A stretch of 64,000 bases of DNA from Rhizobacter terrae (GCF_003852895.1 NZ_QUSW01000002.1:310001-374000); one strand, 5' to 3'. Numbered from the stretch's first letter, positions 16,930 through 26,282 are shown. Notes: generated by a model not told the origin, from the letters alone. Made by a program: numbers and translations.

Positions 16930-19865
16930 CGAGTGCCGATGCGCGCCTTGAGCGCCGTCGCCAGGTCGTGGTCGGGATCCTGGTCGAGGACCACGTCGAG
17001 GATCTGCAGGGCGTCGTTCCCGCGGTGTTCTTCGGCGGCGCGAGACGCGAGGTCCAGCATCTGCATCGTCCAGGCGCCCTCGTCCACCGATGGCGCGTGC
17101 ACCTGCGTGGCGCCGGCATGCAGCCGCACCAGCCTGGCGGCCAGTCGCCGGCCGAGTGCCGTCGGCGACCGGTCCTGCAGGCTGCCTTCGTTGCGGCCGG
17201 CCGGCGAGACCAGCACGTACTCGAGCACCAAGGTGTCGTCGCGACGCACGAGGCGGGCGAACAGGACGTGCGTGTCGGGGTGTCGGGCACCGATGGCCGC
17301 CGCCAGCACTTCGGGCGTCGCGGCAGCGGCACCGTCGACGCAGGCCTGCACCTCCGCGGCAGACATGCGCTTGAGCTGCGCGTGCATGGCCAGCGTGTAA
17401 CCAATGACTTCCAGGGGGCAGGCCCAATCAGGATCGGGACCCGTTGGACCCGGCTTCCCTGTTGGCAGCGGCACGACGGCCAGCGGGCGCTCATGCGCCG
17501 GATGCAGGTCCGACAACAGCGCCGCGGCGGGGTCGTCGTCGGGCTGCGCATGCGCATCGGCCAGCAGGCGGTAGCCCTTGCCGTAGAGGGTCTGAATGCG
17601 CGCCGCGTGCGTCTTGCTGCGCCGCATCGCCTGGCGGATCTTGGCGATCGCCTGCGCCACCAGTTCCGGCGACCCGGCGGCCTTGTGCCACACCGTGTCC
17701 AGCAGCTCGTCCTGCGTCACCACGCGATGGCGGTTGTGGTACAGGTGGACGAGCACGTCGAACGGCGTCGGCGAGATGGCCTGACGCCGCCCGTCGACCC
17801 ACAGTTCACGGCGCTCCATGTCGAGAAGGCACTGGGCGAAACGGTACTGCCGGCGCATCTCGGCATTGGGCGGCGCCAGCGGCTTCGGAGGCTCGCGCTG
17901 TGCGTCGCCGGGCGCCGCTGACAGCTCCTGCCCCAGCCGCCGGAACAGGGGCAGCGCGGCCGGCGCGGTGTCCAGCCGCGCCAGCAGCGCCCGCGTCTCC
18001 GGTTCCTGCTGGCGCCGGCGAGCCAGCAAAGCGCGCGGGTACAGCAGGTTCGCGGTGGTGGTCTCGTCCTGCAGGTGCGCCTGGGCCTCGGCGCGCTCGA
18101 GCTCCGCCTGCGCGGCAGCCAGGCGCCCGCTGAGCACAAGGGCCTCCACGAGCCAGGGCAGCAGCGGAGCCTCGGCTGCGCGGTTGCCGCGGCGGCGGCA
18201 CTCGGTGGCCGATTGCAGGAAACAGTCGGCCGCCTCGTCGACGCGGCCGGCCGCCATGGCGGCGTGGCCGTGGGCCTGCCAGATGAAGCCATCGTCCTGC
18301 ACCGCGGCCGGCTGGGGCAGCAGCGACAGCAGCTCGGCGGCAGCATCGGGGCGGTCTTGCAGGCGATGGAGCAGGCAGTGGATGTTGGCCACGGTGCTCA
18401 GCAGGCTCAGGTCGGCCTCGATCGCCAGCGCGGTGGCGGTCGCCTCTTCGGCGCACTCCCGCGCCTCCTCCAGCCTGTCCGCGTAGACCAGTTCGCCCGC
18501 GAGGTTGAGGCACACGCTGGCGAGCGCCGTGTTGGCATGGAGCCGGCGAGCGACTTTCACGAGCTTTCGGTTCCACCGGATGGACTGCTCGGCATGGCCG
18601 GACAACGAGCTCATGATCGCCCGCAGCCACAGCACGGTCAGCAGCCCCCAGTGGCTGCCGATGCGCGTGAAGATCGCCTGCGCCTCGTCCAGGCGTGCCG
18701 CAACGGAATGCAGCTCGCCGAGGCGGCATTCGACGGATGCGAGCAGCGTCAAGGTCTGCCCCTGCCAATGCGGCGGCATGCAGCCGCGACCCAGCATGAG
18801 GGCTTGCTGGAAGCTCTGCGCCGCCTCGCGCAACTGGCCTTTCACGTGGTGCAGCGTTCCCATGCATTGCCGCGCTTGCGCTTCGAGCCCCTCGGCCCGG
18901 TCGCGTCTCGCGGCGTCCAGCAGCCGTGCGGCGGTGACCAGTGCATCGTCGCTGCCGCACAAGGCCTGGGCGCGCAGCAGCTCCAGCTCGAGCCGAGGAA
19001 ACCCCGGGTCCAGTCGCCGTAGCAGGTCCAGGGCCCGCAGCGCGGCCGCGTGGCGGTTGATGGCGACGCAGTGCTTGGCACGGGCGAACAACTCGATCGA
19101 CTGCAAGGAGTGCCCGTGCAAACCGTGGGTCGAGTCGTGGGGCTTGTCGTCTCCGAGCAGCGTCTGCTGCAATGTCTTGATGGCTGGAAGCACGAGGCCT
19201 GCAGGCGTGGCGGCGCGGATCGCAATGACGGTCTTCCTGTCGTGGTCGTGGATCTGCAGATCGAGCGCGAGTTCGCTGCCTGCAAGACTCAATGAACCCA
19301 GCACCGCATGGCGAGCACCGGCGGCGCGCAGCAGCTGCAGCATGCGCAAGTGCTCCTGCGGCCAGGAGGTCGGCAGTGACTGCGCATCCTGGACGTGGAG
19401 GCGTCCATCCATCGACAGCCCGTGCGCAATGCAAGCGGCCAGGCCATTCGCCGCCCAGTGCAGGCCGGGCTGTCCGGTGTGATCGCGCAAGGGGCCGATG
19501 ATCAGCGAGGGGACAAGCTCGCGCGGCATGCCAGCCGCGGCATGCGCGGCGCCCTGCGCGGAGGGCAAGTCGAAGATGTAGCCCACGCGCGGGATCGAGC
19601 GGATGATCGGCTGCGGCCCGTCGTCGCCGATGGCCCGCCGGGCCACGCGCACCGCCTGCCGCAGCGCGTCTTCGGTGGCCGTGCCCTCGGGGCGCAGCGC
19701 GGCCAGCAGCTCTTCCTTCGTGACCACGCGATGGCGAAGGCGGGCCAGTTTCTCCAGCACCCGCCAGGCCCGCGGCTCGATCTTCACCGGCTCCCCATCG
19801 CGAAGCACATGTCCCCGAAGCAGGTCGAGCGATCCGCCCGGCAGTGTGATGAGAAGCTCGCTCAT
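16926..19865 (-). CDS. Transcriptional regulator with two OmpR/CadC-type winged helices flanking TPR-like repeats
   Basis: A 979-aa soluble protein. Residues 1-105 form a winged helix of the Trans_reg_C type (LRDGEPVKIEPRAWRVLEKL, VVTKEELLAAL, IRSIPRVGYIFDLP). Residues from about 225 to 650 are Leu/Ala-rich helical repeats, TPR/MalT-like. A second winged helix spans about 671-770 (ISPTPFDVLVHLYHN, VVTQDELLDTVW, IQTLYGKGYRLLADA). No receiver domain, transmembrane helix or Walker A is visible. I start at the ATG on 19865 because the frame upstream has no homology and runs into the neighbouring lipoprotein gene region. It diverges from the GH74/GH30 pair (139-base gap) and is therefore a candidate regulator of them. 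Having two DNA-binding domains in one chain is uncommon. Confidence 0.82.
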   Translation of the reverse strand: MSELLITLPGGSLDLLRGHVLRDGEPVKIEPRAWRVLEKLARLRHRVVTKEELLAALRPEGTATEDALRQAVRVARRAIGDDGPQPIIRSIPRVGYIFDLPSAQGAAHAAAGMPRELVPSLIIGPLRDHTGQPGLHWAANGLAACIAHGLSMDGRLHVQDAQSLPTSWPQEHLRMLQLLRAAGARHAVLGSLSLAGSELALDLQIHDHDRKTVIAIRAATPAGLVLPAIKTLQQTLLGDDKPHDSTHGLHGHSLQSIELFARAKHCVAINRHAAALRALDLLRRLDPGFPRLELELLRAQALCGSDDALVTAARLLDAARRDRAEGLEAQARQCMGTLHHVKGQLREAAQSFQQALMLGRGCMPPHWQGQTLTLLASVECRLGELHSVAARLDEAQAIFTRIGSHWGLLTVLWLRAIMSSLSGHAEQSIRWNRKLVKVARRLHANTALASVCLNLAGELVYADRLEEARECAEEATATALAIEADLSLLSTVANIHCLLHRLQDRPDAAAELLSLLPQPAAVQDDGFIWQAHGHAAMAAGRVDEAADCFLQSATECRRRGNRAAEAPLLPWLVEALVLSGRLAAAQAELERAEAQAHLQDETTTANLLYPRALLARRRQQEPETRALLARLDTAPAALPLFRRLGQELSAAPGDAQREPPKPLAPPNAEMRRQYRFAQCLLDMERRELWVDGRRQAISPTPFDVLVHLYHNRHRVVTQDELLDTVWHKAAGSPELVAQAIAKIRQAMRRSKTHAARIQTLYGKGYRLLADAHAQPDDDPAAALLSDLHPAHERPLAVVPLPTGKPGPTGPDPDWACPLEVIGYTLAMHAQLKRMSAAEVQACVDGAAAATPEVLAAAIGARHPDTHVLFARLVRRDDTLVLEYVLVSPAGRNEGSLQDRSPTALGRRLAARLVRLHAGATQVHAPSVDEGAWTMQMLDLASRAAEEHRGNDALQILDVVLDQDPDHDLATALKARIGTR

Positions 19866-20004
19866 GGCGTCAGTGGCGGACCTGGTCTTTGGCAGAAGGC
19901 GGAGAACACTGAATTGTTGCGCAAACGTATCGTTGTCCTTGCGCCTGTCATCCGTCACAACTCGATCATGAATGCGCCCGGGTGCTTGTCGACACTGCGG
20001 CGCC

Positions 20005-22908
20005 ATGAACATCGCCCACCTCTCATTGCGCCGGCACGCCGGCACCACGCCATCGCACGCGTGGCTCTGCCTGTTGGCTTTCGTCGTGGCACTGCTCGTG
20101 GGCTGCGGCGGCGGCAGCGGCGCCGCGTCGTCGGACACACCGGCGACGCCGGCCACCGTTCCAGGCGCGCCTGCAGGTGTCACGGTGACCGCGGGCGACC
20201 ATGAGGCGACGATCCGCTGGAACGCCGTGGCCGGAGCAACGTCCTACAACGTCTACCGCTCCACGACCCAGGGCGCGCAAGGCACGAAGATGGGATCGAG
20301 CGCGACGACGAGCTACGTCGACGCCACGGCCACCAATGGCACGACCTACTACTACGTGGTCACGGCAAGCAACGCCGCCGGCGAGGGCGCCGCATCCGCG
20401 GCCTCCGCAGGTGCGACGCCGAATGTCCCGGTCGTGGTGCCAGTGGCACCGACCGGGGTCAACGCCGTCGCGGGGGATTCCGTCGTGACGCTGACCTGGA
20501 CAGCGGCCGCATCGGCAACCACCTACAGCGTCTATCGATCGACGACCCAAGGCTCGCAGGGCAGCGTGGTAGGCACGAGTTCGACGCCAGGCTACAGCGA
20601 TCGTGCGGTGGCCAACGGCACGACCTACTACTACCAGGTCACGGCCGTGAATGCGGCCGGAGAGAGCACACCTTCCACGCAGTCGGCTGGTGCGACACCG
20701 GCGGCCCCGGTGGCCCAGGGCACGACCTGGTCCAGTGCCAAGTTCGGCGGCGGCGGCTATGTCACCGGCCTCGTCTTCCATCCGACGTCTGCGAACCTGC
20801 TGTACGCCCGCACCGACGTCGGCGGAGCCTACCGCTGGAACCAGGCCACCTCGTCATGGCTGCCCATCACCGACGGGTTCACCGCGGCCGAGGGCTTCCA
20901 GCACGGTGTCGAGAGCATCGCGCTGGATCCGACCAACGACCGGCTCGTCTACATCGTCACCGGCATGTACGCCTCGACAGACGCCACCGCCCGGCTGTAC
21001 ATCTCCAGCGACCGCGGAGACCACTGGACGCATGTGGACCTTCCGTTCTCGGCGGGTGCGAACAACCTCGGCCGCGCGATTGGCGAGCGCCTGTCGGTCG
21101 ACCCCAACAAGCCCTCGACGCTGTTCTTCGGCTCACGCACGGCCGGGCTGTGGAAGAGCACCGACTCGGGCCGCACCTGGGCACAGGTGACGTCGCTGTC
21201 GAGCGCCAAGCTGAGCTCCGATCAGCTCAATGCCCTGGGCGGCCAGGCGATGGGCGTGGAACTGGTCGTGTTCGACACGGGGACCCTGGGCGGCGGAAAC
21301 GCGACCCCGACCCTCTACACGGCGATCGCGCCCGACTACGTCAATGCCGCGGGCCTGAGCTCGAACCTCTACAAGTCCACCGACGGCGGTGCCTCGTGGG
21401 CGCCGGTGTCGACACCGGTGTCGGGCTATCACGTGCCGCACATCGTGCGCGCCGCGGATGGACTGTTCTATGTGCTCTTCACCAAGGGCAAGGGCCCGGG
21501 CGATGGTGGTCCCGCGCGCCTGTACAAGTTCGACGGCAACAACTGGACCCTGCTCAACAGCAACGACTCCGCCGGCTACGGTGGCATCTCTGTCCAAGGC
21601 AGCGGCTCGACGGCGCGCATCGCCCTCGGCGTCAGCGGCACCTGGGGCGAGTACAGCGGCAAGCAGGTCGTTCAGCTGTCGGACAACGGCGGCCAGACCT
21701 GGCGCGAGATCGAAGCGGGCATGCCAGGGCAAGGCGCCTCGGGCTGGGTCGACGATGTCGAGATCGATCCGTCGAACCGCGATCACATCCTGCACGTCCA
21801 CGGCGGCGGCATCGTCGAGACACGCAACGCCTCCTCGGCGACGCCGACCTGGAACAACTCGGTCGTTGGCCTGGAGGAGACCTGCACGCTGGGCCTGAGG
21901 ACACCGCCGGCCGGCGCGCCGTACTTCTTCATCAACAGTTCGGGTGACGTCGGCACCTGGGTGCACACCAACCTCGCGACGACGCCCACGCTGAGCCCCT
22001 ACAAGCAGTGGAACAGCGGCAACTCCGCCGACATGGCCTGGTCCGATCCGAACTACATCGCCGCAGGCGGCGTCGTCAATGGCTCCGCCACGGCGGGCGG
22101 CACGGGCTACTGGTCCGGCGACGGAGGCCAGAGTTGGGCGACCTTTGCCGCGCTGCCTTCGGGCGCCGCAACCAACACGAGCGAGGCGTCGAACCTCGCC
22201 GTGACGGCCCGCAACAAGGTGGTCTGGGCGCCGGCGGATTCGGTGCCCTCCTACAGCACCGACAACGGTGCCACCTGGACGGCCACCAACCTGCCTGCGC
22301 TCGCTGTGCAGAATGGCGTGGCCCGCAGCTACCGCCTGGTCGCGGACCGAAAGAACCCGAACAAGGTCTATGCCTACGACTCGGGCGGCGCCTGGTGGAC
22401 CTACACCGGGGCCAAGGTCTATGTCTCGACGGACGGCGGCCACAACTTCACGCTCAGCCAGGGCTCGGTGTCGGCCAACATGCGCTTCGCGCCGTGGGGG
22501 TCCTCGTCGATGGCGGTGAACCCCAACGTCGAGGGGGACCTCTGGGTGGCCGACGGCCTGGCCGTCTACCACTCGGTGGATTCCGGCGCGACCTGGACCA
22601 AGCTGAACAACTTCGCGCCGATCTGGAACGGGCGCAACGATTGGCTCGGGCCCGAAGTGTCGGGCGCCAGCATCGTGGCGCTGGGCAAGCCGAAGGCAGG
22701 CTCCACGTACTCGGCCGCGGTCTACGTGGTGGGCGTGATCAACAGCGTGTGGGGTGTGTGGCGCTCGGACGATGGCGGCGCCACCTGGGTGCGCCACAAC
22801 GACGACGCCCACCAGTACGCCGGCGTCGGCGTGATGGCCGCTGACCAGAACACCTATGGGCGAATCTACGTCGGCGGCACCTGCCGGGGCGTGCTGTACA
22901 GCAACTGA
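20005..22908 (+). CDS. GH74 xyloglucanase-like lipoprotein with two FN3 domains
   Basis: Exported enzyme of 967 aa expected to cut xyloglucan or a related beta-glucan outside the cell. The signal peptide ends in a lipobox (LLVGCGGG). Two fibronectin type III domains follow (about 53-140 and 147-236), each with YxVYRSTTQG and NGTTYYYxVTAxNAAGE. The catalytic region (about 240-967) is a double seven-bladed propeller of the GH74 type. Evidence is LLYARTDVGGAYRW near its start and repeated Asp-box-like turns such as STDSGRTWAQV, STDGGASWAPV and SGDGGQSWATF. The ATG at 20005 gives the complete signal peptide. The stop is immediately followed by the ATG of the GH30 gene, so the two form an operon. 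Confidence 0.88.
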   Translation: MNIAHLSLRRHAGTTPSHAWLCLLAFVVALLVGCGGGSGAASSDTPATPATVPGAPAGVTVTAGDHEATIRWNAVAGATSYNVYRSTTQGAQGTKMGSSATTSYVDATATNGTTYYYVVTASNAAGEGAASAASAGATPNVPVVVPVAPTGVNAVAGDSVVTLTWTAAASATTYSVYRSTTQGSQGSVVGTSSTPGYSDRAVANGTTYYYQVTAVNAAGESTPSTQSAGATPAAPVAQGTTWSSAKFGGGGYVTGLVFHPTSANLLYARTDVGGAYRWNQATSSWLPITDGFTAAEGFQHGVESIALDPTNDRLVYIVTGMYASTDATARLYISSDRGDHWTHVDLPFSAGANNLGRAIGERLSVDPNKPSTLFFGSRTAGLWKSTDSGRTWAQVTSLSSAKLSSDQLNALGGQAMGVELVVFDTGTLGGGNATPTLYTAIAPDYVNAAGLSSNLYKSTDGGASWAPVSTPVSGYHVPHIVRAADGLFYVLFTKGKGPGDGGPARLYKFDGNNWTLLNSNDSAGYGGISVQGSGSTARIALGVSGTWGEYSGKQVVQLSDNGGQTWREIEAGMPGQGASGWVDDVEIDPSNRDHILHVHGGGIVETRNASSATPTWNNSVVGLEETCTLGLRTPPAGAPYFFINSSGDVGTWVHTNLATTPTLSPYKQWNSGNSADMAWSDPNYIAAGGVVNGSATAGGTGYWSGDGGQSWATFAALPSGAATNTSEASNLAVTARNKVVWAPADSVPSYSTDNGATWTATNLPALAVQNGVARSYRLVADRKNPNKVYAYDSGGAWWTYTGAKVYVSTDGGHNFTLSQGSVSANMRFAPWGSSSMAVNPNVEGDLWVADGLAVYHSVDSGATWTKLNNFAPIWNGRNDWLGPEVSGASIVALGKPKAGSTYSAAVYVVGVINSVWGVWRSDDGGATWVRHNDDAHQYAGVGVMAADQNTYGRIYVGGTCRGVLYSN

Positions 22909-24861
22909 ATGCGCACCGACCCCATGTCGACCTTGACTCCTGCCCGCCCCTGGCCTCTTGCTGCGACCCTGTGTTCTGCCGTCCTGGCTGCATGCGGGGG
23001 CGGGTCGAACGGTTCGGACGGGGCAGGATCGCCTGCGCCTGCGCCTGCACCTGCACCTGCACCTGCACCTGCACCTGCACCTGCACCTGCACCCGCGCCC
23101 CCGCCGGCTGCAAGCATCACGTGGCCCGATCCCGCACCCATTGCCTGGGGCACGGCACTCAGCACGGCGCAGCTCAACGCCAGATCGAACGTCGCGGGAT
23201 CGTTCAGCTATTCGCCGGCCGCTGGAGCGAAGCCTGAAGTCGGCGTTCAGCAGTTGTCGGTCACGTTCACCCCGCAGGACAAGACAAAGAACTCGCCGAG
23301 CACGGTCACGCGGGCGCTGACGGTCAACAAGGCCGAGCCGCCGGTGCGATGGGACATCCCCTCGGCTGTACTCCAAGGTTCCACGCTGACGGCTGCGCAG
23401 CTCACGACGAAGCCGTACGCGCTCTACGGCATCCGCGGAACGGCCGATGCGGCCTCCTACACCACGGCGGACGGCAAGCCGCTGAGTGCCGCCACGACGA
23501 GCGTCGCCGGGTCGGCGATCCTCCAGGCCACCTTCGTTCCCACGGACAGTGCGCACTACAGGTCGGCGAGCGCGAGCACGGTCTTGACCATCCAGCCTGC
23601 CGCGAACACGGCCGCCATCCACTTCGACGTTCCGAAGCAAACCATCCGCGGCTTCGGCGGATCAGCCGCCTGGTACTACAGCAAGATGTCGGATCATCGG
23701 CTGAACGTGCTGTTCGGCACCAGCCTGTCCGACAGCCTCGGCCTGAGCATCCTTCGCCTGCGGATCGCGCCCGCCGACTGGAACACGTCCACGCAGAGCG
23801 CCGACACGAACCAGTGGTCCGCCGAGCTGGACAACGGCGCGGCGGCGCAGGCGCGCGGCGCCATCGTCTTCGCTTCTCCATGGTCGCCCCCGGCGAGCAT
23901 GAAGATCGTCAACGCGGACCGCAGCAATCCGCAGTACAGCGGGCGCCTCGATCCAGCGAAGTACGCCGACTACGCCAAGTACCTGAACGCCTACGTCCGC
24001 TATGCGGCCACCCGCAAGGTGGATCTCTATGCGGTCTCGCTTCAGAACGAGCCGGACTGGGATCCGCAAACCTACGAATCCTGTCTTTGGAGCCCGGAAG
24101 AAATGAAGGCCTGGGTTGGCGACCACGGCGGTGCCGCCATCGCCGGCACCACCACCAAGCTCTTGGCGGCCGAGTCCTTCTACTACTCGCAGGCCACCAC
24201 CGACACGCTGCTGGCAGACCCCAAGGCGGCCGGCAACATCGGCATCGTGGGGGGGCACCTCTACGGAAGCACGCCGAGCTACTCCGCATCGGCAGCAAGG
24301 CTGGGCAAGGAAGTCTGGATGACCGAGCACTTCCTGGACTCGGTCAACAAGTCCGACGCCAAGACCTCGTGGCCGACCAGCATCGACGATGCGATTGCGA
24401 TTGCGAAGGAAATCCACGATGGCCTGACGCTGTCGCAGTACAACGCCTACGTCCATTGGTGGCTCGTCAACTCCAACGACGCCACGCCGACCGGCTTGAT
24501 CGGCACGAGCGACGCATTGACCTATTTCGGCCTGGGCATGAAGCACTTCTCGTATTTCATTCGCCCGGGCTATGTGCGCTACGACAGCACGGCGCTCCCG
24601 CAAAAGGGCGTTCGCGTGTCATCGTTCGGAACGGCTCCCGGCACCAGCGACAGCAAGGTGGTGGTGGTGCTCGTGAACGAGAACGACGCCGAGGTCACCC
24701 TCACCGCGTCGGTCGCGCCTGCGGGCCGTGCGCTGACCAGCTTGACGCCGTACCGCACCACCGCAACCGCCGCGTTCGAGCGGCAGCCGGCCATCGGTGT
24801 CAGCGCCACCGCGTTCTCCGTCCTGCTTCCGGCCAAGAGCATCACGACCTTGGTGAACTGA
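22909..24861 (+). CDS. GH30-family glycoside hydrolase lipoprotein with Ala-Pro linker and Ig-like domains
   Basis: Exported glycosidase, 650 aa, probably acting on xylan or another plant beta-glycan. A lipobox signal (AVLAACGGG) is followed by an (Ala-Pro) linker and two Ig-like/MBG-type repeats (about 70-240; ITWPDPAPIAWGTALSTAQL and a second, more divergent copy). The GH30 barrel (about 240-650) has the entry motif TIRGFGGSAAWYY. The acid/base glutamate is in YAVSLQNEPDWDPQT and the nucleophile glutamate in VWMTEHFLDS. A small beta side domain typical of GH30 closes the chain. The first ATG (22909) abuts the GH74 stop; the ATG at 22924 is an equal alternative and neither has a clear ribosome-binding site. 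A 13-bp hairpin follows the stop. Confidence 0.86.
   Translation: MRTDPMSTLTPARPWPLAATLCSAVLAACGGGSNGSDGAGSPAPAPAPAPAPAPAPAPAPAPAPPPAASITWPDPAPIAWGTALSTAQLNARSNVAGSFSYSPAAGAKPEVGVQQLSVTFTPQDKTKNSPSTVTRALTVNKAEPPVRWDIPSAVLQGSTLTAAQLTTKPYALYGIRGTADAASYTTADGKPLSAATTSVAGSAILQATFVPTDSAHYRSASASTVLTIQPAANTAAIHFDVPKQTIRGFGGSAAWYYSKMSDHRLNVLFGTSLSDSLGLSILRLRIAPADWNTSTQSADTNQWSAELDNGAAAQARGAIVFASPWSPPASMKIVNADRSNPQYSGRLDPAKYADYAKYLNAYVRYAATRKVDLYAVSLQNEPDWDPQTYESCLWSPEEMKAWVGDHGGAAIAGTTTKLLAAESFYYSQATTDTLLADPKAAGNIGIVGGHLYGSTPSYSASAARLGKEVWMTEHFLDSVNKSDAKTSWPTSIDDAIAIAKEIHDGLTLSQYNAYVHWWLVNSNDATPTGLIGTSDALTYFGLGMKHFSYFIRPGYVRYDSTALPQKGVRVSSFGTAPGTSDSKVVVVLVNENDAEVTLTASVAPAGRALTSLTPYRTTATAAFERQPAIGVSATAFSVLLPAKSITTLVN
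23031..23100 (+). repeat. Hexanucleotide tandem repeat encoding Ala-Pro linker in GH30 gene
   Basis: About eleven copies of a six-base unit, mostly CCTGCA with CCTGCG and CCCGCG variants at the ends. They encode a run of alternating Ala and Pro between the lipoprotein signal and the Ig-like domains. Copy-number change would lengthen or shorten the linker without shifting the frame. A much longer array of the same unit, in the opposite orientation on the + strand, lies at 25952-26165. Confidence 0.9.
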
Positions 24862-24864
24862 AAG

Positions 24865-24893
24865 CTGAAAGGCCGGCGAGGCCGGCCTTTCAG
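24865..24893. terminator. Bidirectional hairpin terminator between convergent GH30 and lipoprotein genes
   Basis: A perfect 13-bp inverted repeat, CTGAAAGGCCGGC (24865-24877) and its complement (24881-24893), with a three-base GAG loop. It sits in the 47-base gap between two converging genes. The stem ends in TTTCAG on either strand rather than a long T-run, so it may work in both directions, though less strongly than a classical intrinsic terminator. Confidence 0.75.
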
Positions 24894-24908
24894 TTCCAGC
24901 AACCGCCT

Positions 24909-26282
24909 TCAGGGCGGGAACGGCGCCGGGTTCGACAAGTAGGCCTGGAACATCCTCGCGAACTGCCCGCCATCGGTCTGGATGCTCGCCGAGGTGCTGC
25001 CGCCGCCGCTGAACACGATGGCGAACACGCCGTTGGTGGTGTACTGCGTCGGATGCGTGAGCATGTAGTGGACGCGGTTGTCCCGGTAGTGGTTGGGCGT
25101 GCCGGCGGGCGTTGAAGACGGCACGCCCAGGGGCGTCTGCCAGAACAGCATCGGCAGGTTGCCCATGATGCGACGCGTGTCCTTCCACAGCGCGAGGTTC
25201 TCGTTGAAGTTCGGCGTCGCAACGTTGTCCTCGTCCCAGTAGAACGGTCCGCTGCCGCGCCCCGCGCATTCGGCGACCGGGGTCGGGACTTCGAAGCAGC
25301 CGGCATCGCGATCGCTCGTCTGCGCCACGATGAAGTCGGCCTTGTCCGCACCGAGCTTCACCATGAGGTTGCCGACCGTGGTCGCATCACGGCCCCAGTG
25401 GGACGGAGGAAAGCCGATCTTCGCCTTGGGTGCGTAGGTGCGCCCGAGCGTCAACAGGCACTTGGCGATGCCCACCGCGTTGTCGGGCAGGCCAGCGCAT
25501 TCGGCCACGCTGCTCACGCGCGCCGGCATCTTCGCCGGATCACCGCCGGGTGCCGAGGTCAGGACGTAGCCCCAGAAATCCGGCTCGAGGTTGACCAGCG
25601 CGGGTTGGCCGGTGGCGCCGATCTTCTGGTACATCAGCTTGGCCTGCGCCCAGTAAGGGTCCATGAAGCTGGCGTCGGTGATGCCGCTGAGGTTCCCGTC
25701 GCCCCTGGATGCCATCTGGTACAGCGTGAACATGGGCACTGCGCCGTAGGCCCTCACGTTCGCGGAGACATAGGTGACGTAGGCGCCATCGGGACTGTTC
25801 CAGGTCGGCCAGGAACCGCTGCCCACACCGACAAGGTAGGTGTCGATGATGTCCACCTGGATCTGCTGGCTCTTCATGTCCGAGATCGAGTTGCCGGCGC
25901 CCAGGCCACCAAGAAGACGATTGGGCATGCCAAGGGCTGCGGTGATCGGCGGTGCAGGTGCAGGTGCAGGTGCAGGTGCCGGCGCAGGTGCAGGCGCAGG
26001 CGCAGGTGCAGGTGCAGGCGCAGGCGCAGGCGCAGGCGCAGGTGCAGGTGCAGGTGCAGGTGCAGGTGCAGGTGCAGGTGCAGGTGCAGGTGCAGGTGCA
26101 GGTGCAGGTGCAGGTGCAGGTGCAGGTGCAGGTGCAGGTGCAGGCGCAGGCGCAGGCGCAGGTGCTCCCGAGGGATCGGAGTTGCCGCCTCCACCGCCGC
26201 AAGCCGCGAGGAGCGCGGCCAGCGAAACACAAAGTACAGACTGCGGAATGTCAGTGCCCGGGAGGCGATTCGTTACTGCCAT
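24909..26282 (-). CDS. Lipoprotein with very long Ala-Pro linker and uncharacterised barrel-like C-terminal domain
   Basis: A 457-aa exported protein of unknown function. It has a lipobox signal (SLAALLAACGGGG, Cys about 28), a Gly/Ser stretch, and then about 35 consecutive Ala-Pro pairs, which would form a stiff extended stalk. The remaining roughly 340 residues look like a secreted enzyme. ITAALGMPNRLLGGLGAGN opens the domain, and LVNLEPDFWGYV, IGFPPSHWG, FYWDEDNVATPNF and IVFSGGGSTSAS are candidate active-site segments with acidic residues at likely beta-strand ends. Paired cysteines (AECAGLPD..AKCLL, GCFEVP..AECAGR) suggest disulfides. It lies among polysaccharide-degrading genes, so a glycoside hydrolase or carbohydrate-binding role is my inference; I do not recognise the family. 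Confidence 0.8.
   Translation of the reverse strand: MAVTNRLPGTDIPQSVLCVSLAALLAACGGGGGNSDPSGAPAPAPAPAPAPAPAPAPAPAPAPAPAPAPAPAPAPAPAPAPAPAPAPAPAPAPAPAPAPAPAPAPAPAPAPPITAALGMPNRLLGGLGAGNSISDMKSQQIQVDIIDTYLVGVGSGSWPTWNSPDGAYVTYVSANVRAYGAVPMFTLYQMASRGDGNLSGITDASFMDPYWAQAKLMYQKIGATGQPALVNLEPDFWGYVLTSAPGGDPAKMPARVSSVAECAGLPDNAVGIAKCLLTLGRTYAPKAKIGFPPSHWGRDATTVGNLMVKLGADKADFIVAQTSDRDAGCFEVPTPVAECAGRGSGPFYWDEDNVATPNFNENLALWKDTRRIMGNLPMLFWQTPLGVPSSTPAGTPNHYRDNRVHYMLTHPTQYTTNGVFAIVFSGGGSTSASIQTDGGQFARMFQAYLSNPAPFPP
25952..26165 (-). repeat. Long GGTGCA hexanucleotide tandem array encoding Ala-Pro stalk
   Basis: About 35 units of GGTGCA/GGCGCA on the + strand, read as TGCACC/TGCGCC on the coding strand, encoding alternating Ala and Pro in the lipoprotein at 24909-26282. 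The middle third is nearly pure GGTGCA and both flanks carry GGCGCA variants. Because the unit is six bases long, all length variants stay in frame. Open frames in other phases across the array (poly Gly-Ala, Gln-Val, Cys-Arg) are artefacts of the repeat and not genes. Confidence 0.93.

Noticed and set aside
25952-26165. Possible CRISPR array
   Set aside because: The repeat unit is six bases with no unique spacers and no cas genes nearby; it is a simple coding tandem repeat.
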